From: Arctopsyche grandis
Lineage: Eukaryota > Arthropoda > Insecta > Trichoptera > Hydropsychidae
Assembly: GCF_051622035.1 (NCBI RefSeq)
Contig: NC_135365.1
Location: 25,916,001 to 25,980,000, forward strand
Length of the DNA stretch: 64,000 nt
Reading direction: 5' to 3'
This document shows positions 21,340 through 34,399 of this stretch, piece by piece (position 1 is the stretch's first letter; the number at the start of each line of letters is the position of its first letter). A model generated the notes under the pieces. That model was not told where the DNA came from and searched no databases. It saw only the letters and a list, made by a program, of their open reading frames with translations. A program made the position numbers and the translations under genes.

Positions 21340-24300
21340 AAAACGAGCACATTTTACGAAACTGTAATTGAAAATGAATAATTTGCATATGTAGAAATCA
21401 TTATAAAATTCGTGTTCTTCACGATAAAATTCAACTATAATCCTTGTATCAATGTGATGAAAATAAAAAAAAACACTGTCATAAACCGGAAATGGGTTAA
21501 AAAGTAATGGGCTATACTTCAAATTTTTTAATTTTTGTTATTTAAATTCACAAAAATATAAAAATAATTTAAGTACCATATTTGAAACACAAAATAAGCA
21601 AATATTTATATTTATCAATATGTGCATATTCGCACTGATAAATGCTTATCGATTGAAGAAACACGATAAACCAAAATATCATTTTTTAAATCAAAGTGGG
21701 GACTTTTAATTTTTGATATTGCCACATTCATTTAACTCTCGAAGTAGATCAACCGCGTCTTGAACATACAAAGCCTTTTAAATTTCGTTTGTAGTATAAT
21801 TACTTTTTTTTAGAGTATTGAATATCAATTTCATAAGTATTAGATCGTGAATTAAACCTAATTTAATTTATTATCATTTCCCTAAGATTTGCATTCGTTT
21901 ATCGCTATTTGCGATTAGAACAAGTTCAACTACTGGTGGAAAAGATCCATTAATTAATAAGTGTACACCATCCTCAAACTCTTCTACAGCATCAGTGGTA
22001 TGAGCAAGGAAAATTAATCCAAGGTATGTACCATCTATTACGAATATAAAAATTTATATTTTCTCAATTGTTACATAACACGGCGCTACTCAAACTTGAG
22101 CTATTCTTACGCTGGGTTGACACGAGTACATAAATCTGTTGGAAACGAGTAGCTCGGACGTTATCTGAAATGTGGCAACAGGTGATGCAACCCTTTAAGT
22201 GGGGAAGGGTTGAAAACCGTTGATATTAAAAATAGGTACATGCATTTACTTCTTTGGCCACGGACTGGCGTTTGAGTAGAACTGACATAACATAATATGT
22301 CTGTAAATTTCCGGCTACTAAATGTATTAAAATTGTGACACTTTTATCCATGTATTCAACATTGTTCATAATTGGATGAAAATTCCTGAATATTATATAT
22401 TTAAAATTTACTTTAGTATGTATAGCACCTGTATACGTGTACATAAGTCTAAGAATGATCTACAATCTGAATATACACTCTAAAATATAATAATAGAAAA
22501 CTCAGCAATATATTTAATTATGTGCACTTCACGAATCATTTCCAACCAGTTTAGATACATGTATATTAAGGGTCATGTAACATTTTAGCAATTTGTGTCC
22601 TTCCACTTCGATATAACTCTTTCGTCTCGTCAATAGCCAACGCCCAGTAACAAAAATTGTTCAAGGGGAATCTAAATTTTCCACATCAATTTTATCAATA
22701 ATGAATTATATCACATTGATAATCGCTCGTTCTATGCTTGGTTATGTTGTTTTTAGTTATGATATTTTATCTGAATCACGCAGCCAAATCGTTCTCTGAT
22801 GGGTATCAACCATTGAAGTATACTTCAATGGTATCAACGTATTCCATCTTGTCTTTATAAGTTGAATACCAAATGCATTATTTTAGGCTTTTCTGAAAAA
22901 TTGTATAAATTTTTGTAAAAAAAAAATTCCACTTTTCTAAAACAATGAAGTTTTAATTTATGTTTCTATTCTTTAGGTATTAATTTAGAGTTGATAAGGT
23001 TTTGAGTAGAATTCGTAAGCCGGAAATAGTATTTTTTTTTAAAACAATATTTCATTATTTCATTTTGACCTTTTAAATAATCTCTATCTTCCTGATATGT
23101 TATGAATCGATGCGGTGCAAACGATCGAAAAGCGCCAGACAGACTGAACCACAGATTAACGACACGTGTACATTATGCGTGCGCACTGCTCGCACTTACA
23201 CTAAGCGAAATCTACCCGAAGTCCCGACATATCTACCCTGTATACGTTCTGTGCTTCTGATACTTAAGTTCCGAATTTTTCCTTATTAAATTATTAAAAA
23301 CTCGCCAGAAAGATCCAACTCAATTTTAATAATTGCATATGTGCACATCGAAAGGTTACTCGTCATCTGATGTGCAATCTCTCATTCGTGAAGTCGAGAA
23401 TTGCGCTTAAAGCAGCCATCCAGTTAATCTGTGGTTCAATCTATCTGGCGCTTTTCGATCGTTTGCACCAAACCCGTTATGAATATGTGTAGGCCGGCGC
23501 GAACCTGCTCCCCATTTTCCATATATATTGTGAACCTTTTTACTTTATCTATGTACGTAGTAACAATAGGTGAAGTTTTGTGATCATGCAAAAATTCAAA
23601 CTCGAGATTTTGACTGATTCGAACTCGGAATCGATCACTGATCACGTTTTCAAGATCTGGAAAAAATGTTTATGAGTCTTGTGTATTTTTGGGGAGTTTT
23701 TGAACACCATTAGTCTTATCGAACTGAAACTTAGTATTGGTTACTAAAATTCTTATCGACGCGACGTAAATTTTTTTCAAATTTTTAAGTTGACCGGAAA
23801 TGGTACCTCTCCTTATAGGTGTCCTCTTTTTTCTAAGTTTTTGAATTCAATTATCTCCCAAACCGCTAACTAAATTGGACTGAATTTTTTTTAAATGTAA
23901 TAAAAATTATAAATTTTATACCCTAATGTATTTTTAAATACTTTTACCTGAACCGGAAATAGTACTTTTACTCTAGAGAATCAATGTTTTGTATGTTTTT
24001 CTCGGAAACCTTTTAGTTTATTGAACTGAAATTTCATATCTACAAGTTAAAGCTTTATATAATGTATAAAATTTGTTAAGCATCCGTCGACCGGAAGTGG
24101 CAGTTTACTCTTGTTCGATTTTTCTTCCCCTATTTTTTTCGACCCCTTAAACACGTGTGCTCTTCACGAAAAAATTCATGTATTATTCTTGTATCAATGT
24201 GATGAAAATAAAGAAAAAAAAACTAAATTTAATAAACCGGAAGTGGGATATTTTCCTTTTAGAAAGGTCAAAAATGTTGTAGCCACTATTTTGTCCACAC

Positions 24301-24520
24301 TCCTGAACGTATCAAGCTGAAAATTTATATTTGTATTATTTATGTACTAACTAAGAGCTGATTCGTAAACCGGAAGTATTATTAAAACAATATTTCATGA
24401 TTTAATTTTGACATTTTAAATTAATTTAATCTTCTTGATATTTATTGTGTATAAAACTGATTTTACATTGATTTTAAGTAATAAAAATAATTTGAACAAA
24501 ATCCAACAACCGAAAGTAGA
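21340..24520. repeat. Region of degenerate, spaced ACCGGAAGTGG-type repeats
   Basis: The motif AACCGGAAATGG / ACCGGAAGTGG followed by a short AT stretch recurs irregularly (about 21,486, 23,018, 23,795, 23,952, 24,092, 24,236, 24,372), usually preceded by a GAACTGAAATTT- or ATCAATGTGATGAAAATAAA-type string. Two larger pieces match each other: 23,018-23,105 and 24,370-24,450. It looks like a decayed tandem or dispersed repeat with no coding sequence. A perfect 24-bp palindrome (ACCATTGAAGTATACTTCAATGGT) lies at about 22,811-22,834. Confidence 0.5.
23108..23475. mobile_element. MITE family T, copy 1 (TIR, 9-bp target duplication)
   Basis: The terminal inverted repeats run over about 45 bp, starting GGTGCAAACGATCG and continuing AAAGCGCCAGA...CACAGATTAA, with the complement at the other end. 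Both sides carry GTTATGAAT (23,099-23,107 and 23,476-23,484). The body is not coding. A second copy is at about 59,698-60,062. A 9-bp duplication fits Mutator-like elements. Confidence 0.85.
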
Positions 24521-25992
24521 ACTTTTGTCTTGTGCAAGTACATATACATTTTATATATTTTATACATAGAATTATAAGTCTAAGAATTATCTTATCTTTT
24601 ATTTATCGTATCTGAATTAAGCTGCTCAGGCGCTTCCTACATCCATATATATGTACATATGTATTAATTATGTACAATCTGATTAAAGCTAACGGAAAAC
24701 TCTGGAATATATTTAAGTATATACGTTTTACGAATGTACGTATGTATTTCCAACAAGAGTAAATATTAACTGCTATTAAATATTTTAGGAATTTAGGTCT
24801 TCCCCGTTGATATATTTCTTTCGTCTCGTCAGCAGCCCACTAACTAACTAAAAATGTCCAAGGTAAATCTAACTTTTCTACATCTATTTTATCATTTAAC
24901 AATTATATATATATTGGCAATCGCTTATGCATATTGGCTCTTTTAACTTATAATGTGTGATATTAATCATTCAATGATATGTACATACATACATATGTAT
25001 GTATATGTAATAACTTCATTTTGCATCCACGCCCAGTAACCAAGATTTAAAAGATGATTTAAACATTGCATTTAACGAATTAACTTATGAGCCGAAAGAT
25101 TATCCGCTTTAATAATATTTTGGCAATCGCAGTATCTTTCTACCCTTAATATTATACATCTCGCCAGCAGCCTTACCCAGTGTGAAATTTCAAATATAAA
25201 TGTACATAACAGGCATAGCACACGTTTTCGTATAAGCAATTTTATGTTTGAGCATCAGCTTTATCACTGGATTTAATGGCTAGCATTATTTTTGAAAACT
25301 AACTTTAAATGCTTAATAGGGAAAACACAACAGTAGTATCACATGCGAAACTCATTGGTTACTTGGATATGAATGTCAAAAAACATGATCATTTCCGAGT
25401 GTCTTTTTTGCCCTCGACGATTATCCTTCGAACTTAAAACTGATAGCAGTGTATTAATTTACATAAATTTGAGTAAGTGAAGTACTAGTGTTTAATTCGA
25501 GACATCTAAGGAATCTGTTTTTTTTATCACAATAATTCTTTCCACGTATAATTGATCAATTTTACCATTTTTCAATCACCCGTAAATTTGTTTCAATAAG
25601 TCCACACTACTAACTACTAATAATTTTGTTTTGAAAATCGGTAGTCCAATTAAGTATTGTTATATTCATAATTCCTTACATCAGTTTTTCAATTATTTTC
25701 AGTCTCACACCGAGTTATAACTCAAACAACATTCGTGGAAATATATTATATATTTCGTATTTCCGCATCTATCCGAAAAAAAATATATAAATATTATTAT
25801 TCAGCGTCTTCAGAATCTTCTGTTGTGAAATATACATAAGGTATGAATTATATATTATACAATATGCGTAGTAAAAATTAGGGAATGAAATTTAATTTAT
25901 ATTTTGTGACCGATTACAGAGATATTGGAAAAGTTTAGTCTACTTTAGTCAAAAGAAAAGCCTTCTTTAATTATTTAAATTCCAACAGTACG
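24520..25992. other. Upstream region of the copy-B NB-ARC/ankyrin gene; no other gene seen
   Basis: AT-rich DNA without coding signal. A good splice acceptor (TTAAATTCCAACAG|TACG) lies just before the start codon at 25,993. A possible donor (CATAAG|GTATGA) lies near 25,839, so a non-coding first exon at about 25,700-25,839 is plausible. No promoter motif could be assigned. Confidence 0.4.
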
Positions 25993-28900
25993 ATGACTAC
26001 CGAAGAAAGTTCTCAAAAGCTTGCGACATTAAAATTTGAATTGGAAGAAAGATTGCATTATTTCGTAAAGCAATTCGTTTTTGAAATCGAAAGTATATTA
26101 AATTTTCATTACGAAATTTTAGAAGGTATTACTAAAAAGTCCGGATCAATTCCGGGAGCAGCAGAATGTGCATTGGGCGTAATTGCGAAGATTTATATGT
26201 TTCCGGGGGCGGATAAACTAACCAAGCTTATTCTCAAACCATTAGAAAAACCCTTTGAATTGTTGGAAAAAAATAAATCATTACAATATCATGAAATGGT
26301 GTACTACTATCGCCAGCAAAAAACTGAAGGAAGACGTTCGTTTGTGGATATTGGAATTGATGTTTTTACAGCCTTTGAATATCAATTAAATGGCATCACT
26401 TCCAAGAGAGGACCTCAAAAGGGAATTCAAAGAGTGGCCAGGGATGCAGCCGACCGATTTTTGAACCGATTTAAAAGCGAAGGAGAAAACAAGAAAATAA
26501 GTAAAATGCAGATAGTGTTGAATACCGTCAAACAAACATTTAAGCCGCAATTTCCTGCTACAAAATTCGACTATAAAATGAATGCACAAAAAGTAGTAGA
26601 GGGCAAATCAAAGTCAAAATCGGTTTTTATCCCGCATAAAGTTTGGAAGTCTGGATTTGATATTGGATACAAATGTAAAGTAACTCACGACTGCCAAAGG
26701 GTATATGATTGGAACACGACGAATCTTTTTGAGCAAATCGGAATTGTAGAAAAAGCTAAAAATGGAGAAGATTTTGTTTTGCATAGTCGTCATCAATCTA
26801 ATTGTAAAGAATACGGGTATCGGCGTCTTTTTCCAGGTGAGGAATTAGATACTGTTGAATACAAACGTGCTGAAAACTGCGAAAATTCTTGCTTGCTCCC
26901 AAAATATTCACACGATATAGACTACAAATCACAACATGATAAAATATTTGAATTAATCGAAGAAGATGATGAAGTAGCAATTCAGAAGAAAATGCTTAAA
27001 TTAACTCTTCAAGCAGAAACAAAATTGAATGAATTAATAAAAGAAAACAAAGAAATAGGAATTCATCAGTCGGAGGGGATGGAAATTTTAAAATGCCAAT
27101 TGATGGATATTATGAAGCGGCATGAAAATCTTCTTAAACAATTTCACGATTCAGCACAAAAGGATCGCGATGACAAACATGAAAAACTAATGAAGAAAAT
27201 TGAAACGATTAAATGTAAAAGAAAAGAAAGCGAAAGAGTTTTATTTCGCTTGAAGAATCCGACAACATTGTTTCAAGGAAGGATAAAGGAATTGACAGAA
27301 TTACACGATGCATTGAGATATGGAAATAAAACCACTGTGATTTCGCAGGCAGTCTCCGTCGTTGGATTGGGTGGAATAGGGAAGACGGAATTAGCAAATA
27401 AATACATACAAGATTACGGGAAAGATTATCACAATATCATCTCCATCAATGCCGAAAAGAAGGAAACAATATCGGAATCATTTTATACATTAGCAAAAAA
27501 ACTTAAAATTTCAGTGGTTTTGAATGACAAGGAAGATGTCATAAATAGACAACGTGATATAGAATATGTCGTTGAAGACACTTACGCAAATTTCAACAAA
27601 AATGGGGAAAAGAAGGAAACGATAAAATTGGCAAAAAAACCTCGAATTGCAGTTCTCTTGAATGACAAGCAAGATGTCATAAATAGACAACGTGATATAG
27701 AATATGTTATCGAAGACATTTACGAATATTTCAACAAAAATGGGGAAACGCTGGTGGTTTTTGATAACACTGAAAATTATGCAGATATAAAAAAATTCAT
27801 ATTCAACGGTTCTTGTGAAAATAACATACATACATTGATCACATCTCGACATCAAAATTGGGATATCGGGGAAAAAGGTGAAATTAAAGTGATTCTTTTG
27901 AAGAAATTTACCGAAGAAGAAGCCATGAGTTTTTTAAAAGCATCGTTGTCAGATGAAAATGAAGGCGATTTGAAATCGTTAGGTGATTTGTTACTTAGAT
28001 TTCCACTAGCGCTTAAACAATCAGTTGGCTACATTCAACATCAAAACAAAATGCAGAGAGAAAGAAAAAATGGCATAAGATTTAGCGTCAAACATTACCT
28101 AGATATATATAATGAACAGTGGAAAGAACTACTCCACAAAGGGAATGGCGAAGTAGTCGACGATTTGTACAAAGAAACGATAGCAACGACGTGGAGAATC
28201 ACATTGAAGAAAATAGAAACAATTGGTGAATGTGGACAATTGGCTTCATCGGTATTAAAAATCATGGCATATCTGGCGCCGGATGAGATCGACATCGAAG
28301 ATATATTTTTAAAATTAGAAAGAAACGACGGAAAATTGTACGATGCTTTTCGCCTGCTTCGTGATTACAGTATGATTGATTTCGTTAATGGAGTAGCAAA
28401 TGTGCATCGGCTTGTACAGCAGGCTATTCAAATATACTTAGATGAGAAGAAAGAAGAAACTGAAGTTCTGAGACAAGCGTTGAAGCTATTAGAAAAGTGT
28501 AAAACTAAGAGGCACATTGTGAGTGTTTGGGAATATTCATCAAAGCATCCTCAAATTGTAAAACGTTTTTATAATAATGCCAAATATGGTAAATGGAGTA
28601 AAACGCCTATTCACTTATTAGCATCTAATCGAAATGATGTAACTGCTATCGCTGAAATATTTAAATATGTCAGTGATTGTATCAAATGGAAAGATAATTT
28701 CAATAATATTCCTTTGCACAATGCGTGTAGAGAAGGCAATATAAATGTAGTTGAGTTTTTGGTCAAAAAAGGAGCTGATGTAAATTGTAAAAATACTTCG
28801 AAACAAACACCGTTACATTTGGCTGCAATGAGAGGCTATGAAAAAGTGGTAAAATATTTGATAGAAAACAGGGCAACAATGGAAAAAGATAAGTCGAATG

Positions 28901-31777
28901 ATTATCCAATAGATGTGGCTGTATTTCACGGTAATATTAGCATTGTCGAGATTCTGATACCAAACAACAACGATAAGTATTTGATTCACGCTCGTTTTAA
29001 CAATGCAATACGGAAAGAAGATATTGATGAATGTAAGAATATAATTCAAAGTTTAGAAGAAACGCATCCCGATTGGTTGGAGTCGATGTTTAAAGGGAAC
29101 AATTCTCTTAGTGTGGCTGTAAAATATTCAAACGTAAGTATGTTAGAATACCTCATCAAATACAGAATAAACGTAAAGGCGTGCGATGATTGGAAGAAAA
29201 CATTATTAGTCGTTGCTGCTGAAAAAAATAAATCAGATGCACTGAAACTGTTACTGAAATTGGGAGCCGACCCAAATGCAAAGAACATTTATGGCGATTC
29301 GGTGTTGCATATTCTCGCCCAAGTAGATGCTGTGGAGGATTTCGAATTGGTACAGAGCAAAGGGATCGATCTGAATATTCGAGATAACGATGATTGGACA
29401 CCGATTCATTGGGCTGCATACCATGGAAGTGTTAATATTCTGCAACTGCTTCTCGATAAAGGTGTCGACATCAATATCACTACTAAAGACGGGTGGACAC
29501 CACTTATTATTGCTGCTGAAAATAATAAATCAGATGCACTGAAACTCTTACTGAAATTGGGAGCCGACCCAAATGCAAAGAACATTAATGGCAATTCGGT
29601 GTTGCATTTTTTTGCCCAAGTAGATGCTGTGGAAGAATTCGAATTGATGCTGAGTAAAGGGGTTGATCTGAATATTCGAGGCAATGATGATTGGACACCG
29701 ATTCATTGGGCTGCACGGCATGGAAGTATTAATATTCTGCAACTGCTTCTCGACAAAGGTGTCGACATCAATATCACAACTAAAATCGGGTGGACACCAC
29801 TTATTATTGCTGCTGAAAATAATAAATCAGATGCACTGAAACTCTTACTGAAATTGGGAGCCGACCCAAATGCAAAGAACATTTATGGCGGTTCGGTGTT
29901 GCATATTCTCGCCGAAGTAGATGCTGTGGAGGAATTCGAATTGCTACTGACCAAAGAGGTTGATCTGAATATTCGAGACAATGATGATTGGACACCGATT
30001 CATTGGGCTGCACGGCATGGAAGTATTAATATTCTGCAACTGCTTCTCGACAAAGGTGTCGACATCAATATCACAACTAAAATCGGGTCGACACCACTTA
30101 TCATTGCTGCTAAAAATAATAAATCAGATGCACTGAAACTCTTACTGAAATTGGGAGCCGACCCAAATGCAAAGAACATTTATGGCGGTTCGGTGTTGCA
30201 TTTTTTTGCCCAAGTAGATGCTGTGGAAGAATTCGAATTGATGCTGAGTAAAGGGGTTGATCTGAATATTCGAGGCAATGATGATTGGACACCGATTCAT
30301 TGGGCTGCACGGCATGGAAGTATTAATATTCTGCAACTGCTTCTCGACAAAGGTGTCGACATCAATATCACAACTAAAATCGGGTCGACACCACTTATCA
30401 TTGCTGCTAAAAATAATAAATCAGATGCACTGAAACTCTTACTGAAATTGGGAGCCGACCCAAATGCAAAGAACATTTATGGCGGTTCGGTGTTGCATAT
30501 TCTCGCCGAAGTAGATGCTGTGGAGGAATTCGAATTGCTACTGACCAAAAAGGTTGATCTGAATATTCGAGACAATGATGATTGGACACCGATTCATTGG
30601 GCTGCAGAGCATGGAAGTGTTAATATTCTGCAACTGCTTCTCGATAAAGGTGTCGACATCAATATCACTACTAAAAACGGTGACTCACCACTTCTTTTGG
30701 CAGCTTATAATGGTAAATTCAATGCAATAAAATGTCTACTTACGAATGGCGCTAATCAAAAAATCGTCTCTAAATACGGCGAAACTCTTCTCCACAAGTC
30801 AGCTTACGGATGTGATGTCGATGCTTTTAAATATATCATGGAATTGGGCTGTGATCTCACAATTGTCGATAAATTGGGTAATTCTTTATTACACTTGGCT
30901 GTCCATGGAGGAAATGAAGACATGATCAAGTTTTTGATTGAAGCTGGCATCGATCCGAACATTTCTGATAAGCATGGCTGGACACCACTTCATGATATTT
31001 CCTATGATTATCGAAATGTCACTACGCATATCGTTGAATTATTAATTAACCTGGGCGCTAATCCCAACTCATTAAGCAAATGCAATCAAACGCCCCTACA
31101 CTTCGCATCTACAGGAAATAATCATATTGCAGCGTCTGTATTGATAGAAAAAGGCGCTGAAATCAACTCCTGCATTAATATTGGTCGATCTGCTTTACAC
31201 TACGCATCTGCAAAATGCAATTCGAAAATGATTGAATTTCTCCTGGAAAAAAGTGCCGCGGCTAACGTGATTGATTCGAAAGTTCGGTCTCCTTTACACC
31301 ATGTTTCAAGAAATGGTAAATATGAAGATGTGAAACTGTTGCTGAAACACGGTGCCGATCCCTGCAAATTGGATAAGGCAGGCCACACACTGCTTCATCT
31401 GGCCGCCGTGCACTTTCGATACCGCGCGGTAGATCATCTCATTCGCAACGTCGAGGGCATTGACGTGAATGCCCGAGACGTCAACGGCAAAACCCCTCTA
31501 CATTTGGCAGCTGAGTGTGGAAGAGTTTCCATCGTGGGTCTCCTCGTCCGCCGAGGAACCGACGTAAGGGCCACGGACAAAGACGGCAACACGCCTTTAG
31601 ACGTGGCAACCAAGCTTAATCGGACCAAGGTCGTGGACTTCTTCAATTCATTGAAAGGTGAGAATATATTATATATTTATGGATTTCATTTTTATATTGA
31701 CATGTATATTTTTAACTATTTGTTTAATTTTCCTTTTTATTATAGATAGATCTTATGTGACTGAAGACTCAAATTAA
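25993..31777 (+). CDS. NB-ARC (STAND) ATPase with ankyrin repeats, copy B
   Basis: Coding parts are 25,993-31,657 and 31,746-31,777 (1,898 aa); the start follows a splice acceptor. Residues 1-195 form an N-terminal, mostly helical region I do not recognise. About 205-305 is Cys/His-containing, and about 310-440 is coiled-coil-like. NB-ARC follows with Walker A VGLGGIGKT (457-465), Walker B LVVFDN (587-592), TSR (617-619), RFPLAL (669-674) and VHRLVQ (804-809). About 25 ankyrin repeats run from about 875 to 1,860. Against copy A it has a 46-residue tandem insertion between Walker A and B, three extra 99-residue ankyrin units, and a TAA in the last exon (31,775-31,777) that removes the membrane anchor. 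Retaining the intron would instead add a short hydrophobic tail and stop at 31,749. Probably a cytosolic variant of the copy A protein. Function unproven; the architecture resembles NLR-type sensors. Confidence 0.85.
29236..30720 (+). repeat. Five tandem 297-bp ankyrin units, last four as two 594-bp dimers
   Basis: The string GATTGGACACCGATTCATTGG recurs at 29,392, 29,689, 29,986, 30,283 and 30,580, exactly 297 bp (99 aa, three ankyrin repeats) apart. Units alternate between a HFFAQ/ELMLSKG type and a HILAE/ELLLTK type, and 29,581-30,174 is nearly identical to 30,175-30,768. A 594-bp dimer was therefore duplicated recently. Copy A has only two such units. Confidence 0.92.
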
Positions 31778-32086
31778 GAGACACATTTCATAGACGTGTG
31801 CATTGGTGTAGTTTTTATTGGATTTAGTGTCTTGTCTTCTTACATTATTTTTAAATTTGTTTTTTCTTAGAAATAAAATATTATATATAAATGTGCATTG
31901 CTTAAATGCTTGCGAGATTTATTTAATTAGGTTATTTTAAGGTTTGTTTTATATTGTGAAGGTCAAAATGTTTTTTGTCGAATTGAAATAATTTCAAACA
32001 GATTATTATAAAAAATGTCAAAAATTGTCACGGTTCGGATCGAATCGATTTGTAAAATGTAAATATGGTCCGATTATAACGTCAAC

Positions 32087-32257
32087 ATGGAAGACTCTGT
32101 TAAGGATGTTGATCTTTTGAACCTTAAAGAGGACGACACCGTCATATTAGACGTTGATGATCTCTTGTTTCAATCGAGCGATCCAATTATTTCCATACGT
32201 ACAATATTGTTTCGAGGCAAGTCGGAGGTTCGAATGATGATGTTGATAAGAAGATAA
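32087..32257 (+). CDS. Small unrecognised ORF (56 aa), copy B only
   Basis: Starts MEDSVKDVDLLNLKEDD and is acidic; ends in MMMLIRR. It lies about 310 bp after the ankyrin gene stop. The equivalent stretch in copy A is replaced by the GC-rich insert. It could be an exon of the phosphatase-like remnant or of an unrelated lost gene. I have no family match, and it may be non-coding. Confidence 0.25.
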   Translation: MEDSVKDVDLLNLKEDDTVILDVDDLLFQSSDPIISIRTILFRGKSEVRMMMLIRR

Positions 32258-32279
32258 TGGATTCAGCCAACACTAATCT

Positions 32280-33860
32280 TGACGAGTACCTATGCGATTA
32301 ATTCAGAGAATATGCCAACTTTGAAGATGAACGAGAATGGATTTGATGAGAAGCCGCAAGCAACTGAAGACGACATCTTGTCTATATTTGACGGACAATT
32401 AGATCTTGAATCGAATTATACTGGTTTTCTTGAATTATTACGTAATTTTTTTTGATATTTAAAACGTACCTTAAATTTAAAACCTTCGAGTATTAATTTT
32501 TTTTAATTGTTTCAGTTCATTCTGGAGAAAAGAAAATTATGCCAATGTATTATATAATGATTATTTCACCGTATTAAAACCAGGACCCAATGCATCAGCT
32601 TCTTCAGACAATGATCTCCCACAAACGATTATTATGGTACGTTTGTATACTTATACTTAGCTTTTGCGAAAATCTTTTAAATAAAATTGTTTTAAATTAT
32701 ATTATACTTTCAGGTAATTGTCGGAGTATTGATTATCCTCACAATATTATTCATCATACTCTGCGCTGAAAACGGTCACAATTGTAGAAAGGCACGGCAG
32801 CACGTTTTTGAAATGCATACTTTGCAACACACGCTGCAGTAAGTGCAATGGTATTGTTGCGTAGACGTGAAGGGGGGCTTCCAGAATCGGAGAGAAAGAC
32901 GCAGGAGTGTTGTGGAAGTCGTTTGTTCGTCCGCTCTCCAGGTCAGAATGGTTTCCAGGCCGAGAGCGCCCCATATTTATACCCGTTGGGCACAACACAC
33001 ATACATAAACTATTGGTTGATGAGTGAGACGATCCCATTGGCCATTGCATATGGCTCAATCATTCGGCGACGACATTTTGGCGCGAACGAGAGATCAGGT
33101 GATTAGCGCTCGTAAACCATCGGTCCACAAGCGCCACCTACCTAATGTCTACGTTACAGTATTAAAACATACCGCAGTCAATTTAATTGAATTGCATTCA
33201 AAATTCTATCACTTTCAGAAATATTTATGAAGGTTTGAACTCGTCTCACATAGTCCACCTGAAATGCATCCCATATCTAAAGAAAACCTTCTAGCAGCAT
33301 ACACAGACCGACAAGTCGAGTCTGGCTACGGCTTTCAACAAGAGATCGAAGTAAAATACTAAAATTACATACATATGTATGTTGCATGAAGTATTTACGT
33401 CCAATTTTGATGCTAACTATGTAAATCCATTTTAGATTTTGCCGGATTGTTTCCCCGATCGGACTATGGACGCTTCAGAAGCTAAGGAAAACCAGGGTAA
33501 AATCTTTATCCGGACATCAAAGCTTACGATCAAACGAGGGTGAAATTGATTCCGTTGTTGGTAGTGATTATATCAACGCCGATATACATATGTAGTTATG
33601 GGATATAAGGTATGTTGGCTAACCAATTGTAACGGCCTTAACATCAAGTGTAATACATACATATGTATGTTTAATTTAAAATATTTATATGGAAAATTGA
33701 CTGTTTTGTACACTTTTCAGCGAGCGAATGCAGCAATGGCTCGGCAAGCGGTACATTCGAAGAAAAAATAGTTCTGGAAGGATTTTGTAGCTTCCGAACA
33801 TCCGTATGCAATTATTTAATTTATGATCTATGTACATATGTATGTATGTTTTACACATTA
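32280..33860 (+). pseudogene. Receptor tyrosine phosphatase (Ptp99A-like) pseudogene, copy B
   Basis: Same exon set as copy A: about 32,310-32,442 (SNYTGFLELL), 32,516-32,636 (YNDYFTVLKPGPNAS), 32,714-32,838 (TM, VIVGVLIIL), about 33,235-33,350 (HPISKENLLAAYTDRQ, open here), 33,436-33,609 (start of D1), and weakly from 33,721. The D1 exon has the shared one-base frame loss and its own 10-bp deletion after GTGAAATTG, so it cannot encode a phosphatase. Remaining catalytic exons are absent. The ectodomain and TM exons are unbroken, but the splice phase between the first two does not match, consistent with decay. Confidence 0.7.
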
Positions 33861-34399
33861 GATCTTGATTAAGAAATCTGAAATTAAAAAAAAATATTAA
33901 ATGAAACTGTAATTACTATTCCATTGATTCCATTCCAGAACCTATTAACAAAATTTGTTGATTTGGAAAAAGGTCGTACGATTCCATTAAATTCCTTATG
34001 ATTAAGGAAATAATTATACATATATCTGAATATTAAAAAATGATATGATATGAATGAAATGATTTCAATTAATGACAAAATAAATTAATTATAGTAATGA
34101 CGAAATTATTAATGAAATATAATTAACAAATTAATTTAATGACAAAAGGGTAGATGCCGATACACGTCTATGAATTTATAAAACGTATGATGTATCATTT
34201 TTATTTTTAGCATTAAAGCTTATCACATTGTAACTGAACATAATATTGGGCAAATAATAATAGCTTATCTCAGTCAGTGTTCTCGATAAGGTGTACGATT
34301 AGTCGTTAGTCACATCCAATTTTAATTATTATAAAAATAATGTAATTCGTAAAAGACGTTAATGATAAACTTAGTGCGAATACATTGTGAAGAAGGCAC

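Noticed and set aside
29236..30720. CRISPR-like regular repeats
   Set aside because: Spacing is exact, but the whole unit including the spacer is conserved and in frame with ankyrin repeats. It is a coding tandem repeat in a eukaryotic gene.
25993..31777. Bacterial (symbiont) origin or contamination of the ankyrin gene
   Set aside because: Ankyrin-rich genes are common in Wolbachia-type bacteria. Here the gene has an intron, an upstream splice acceptor, and eukaryotic transposons and genes on both sides, so it is a nuclear gene. An ancient transfer is not excluded.
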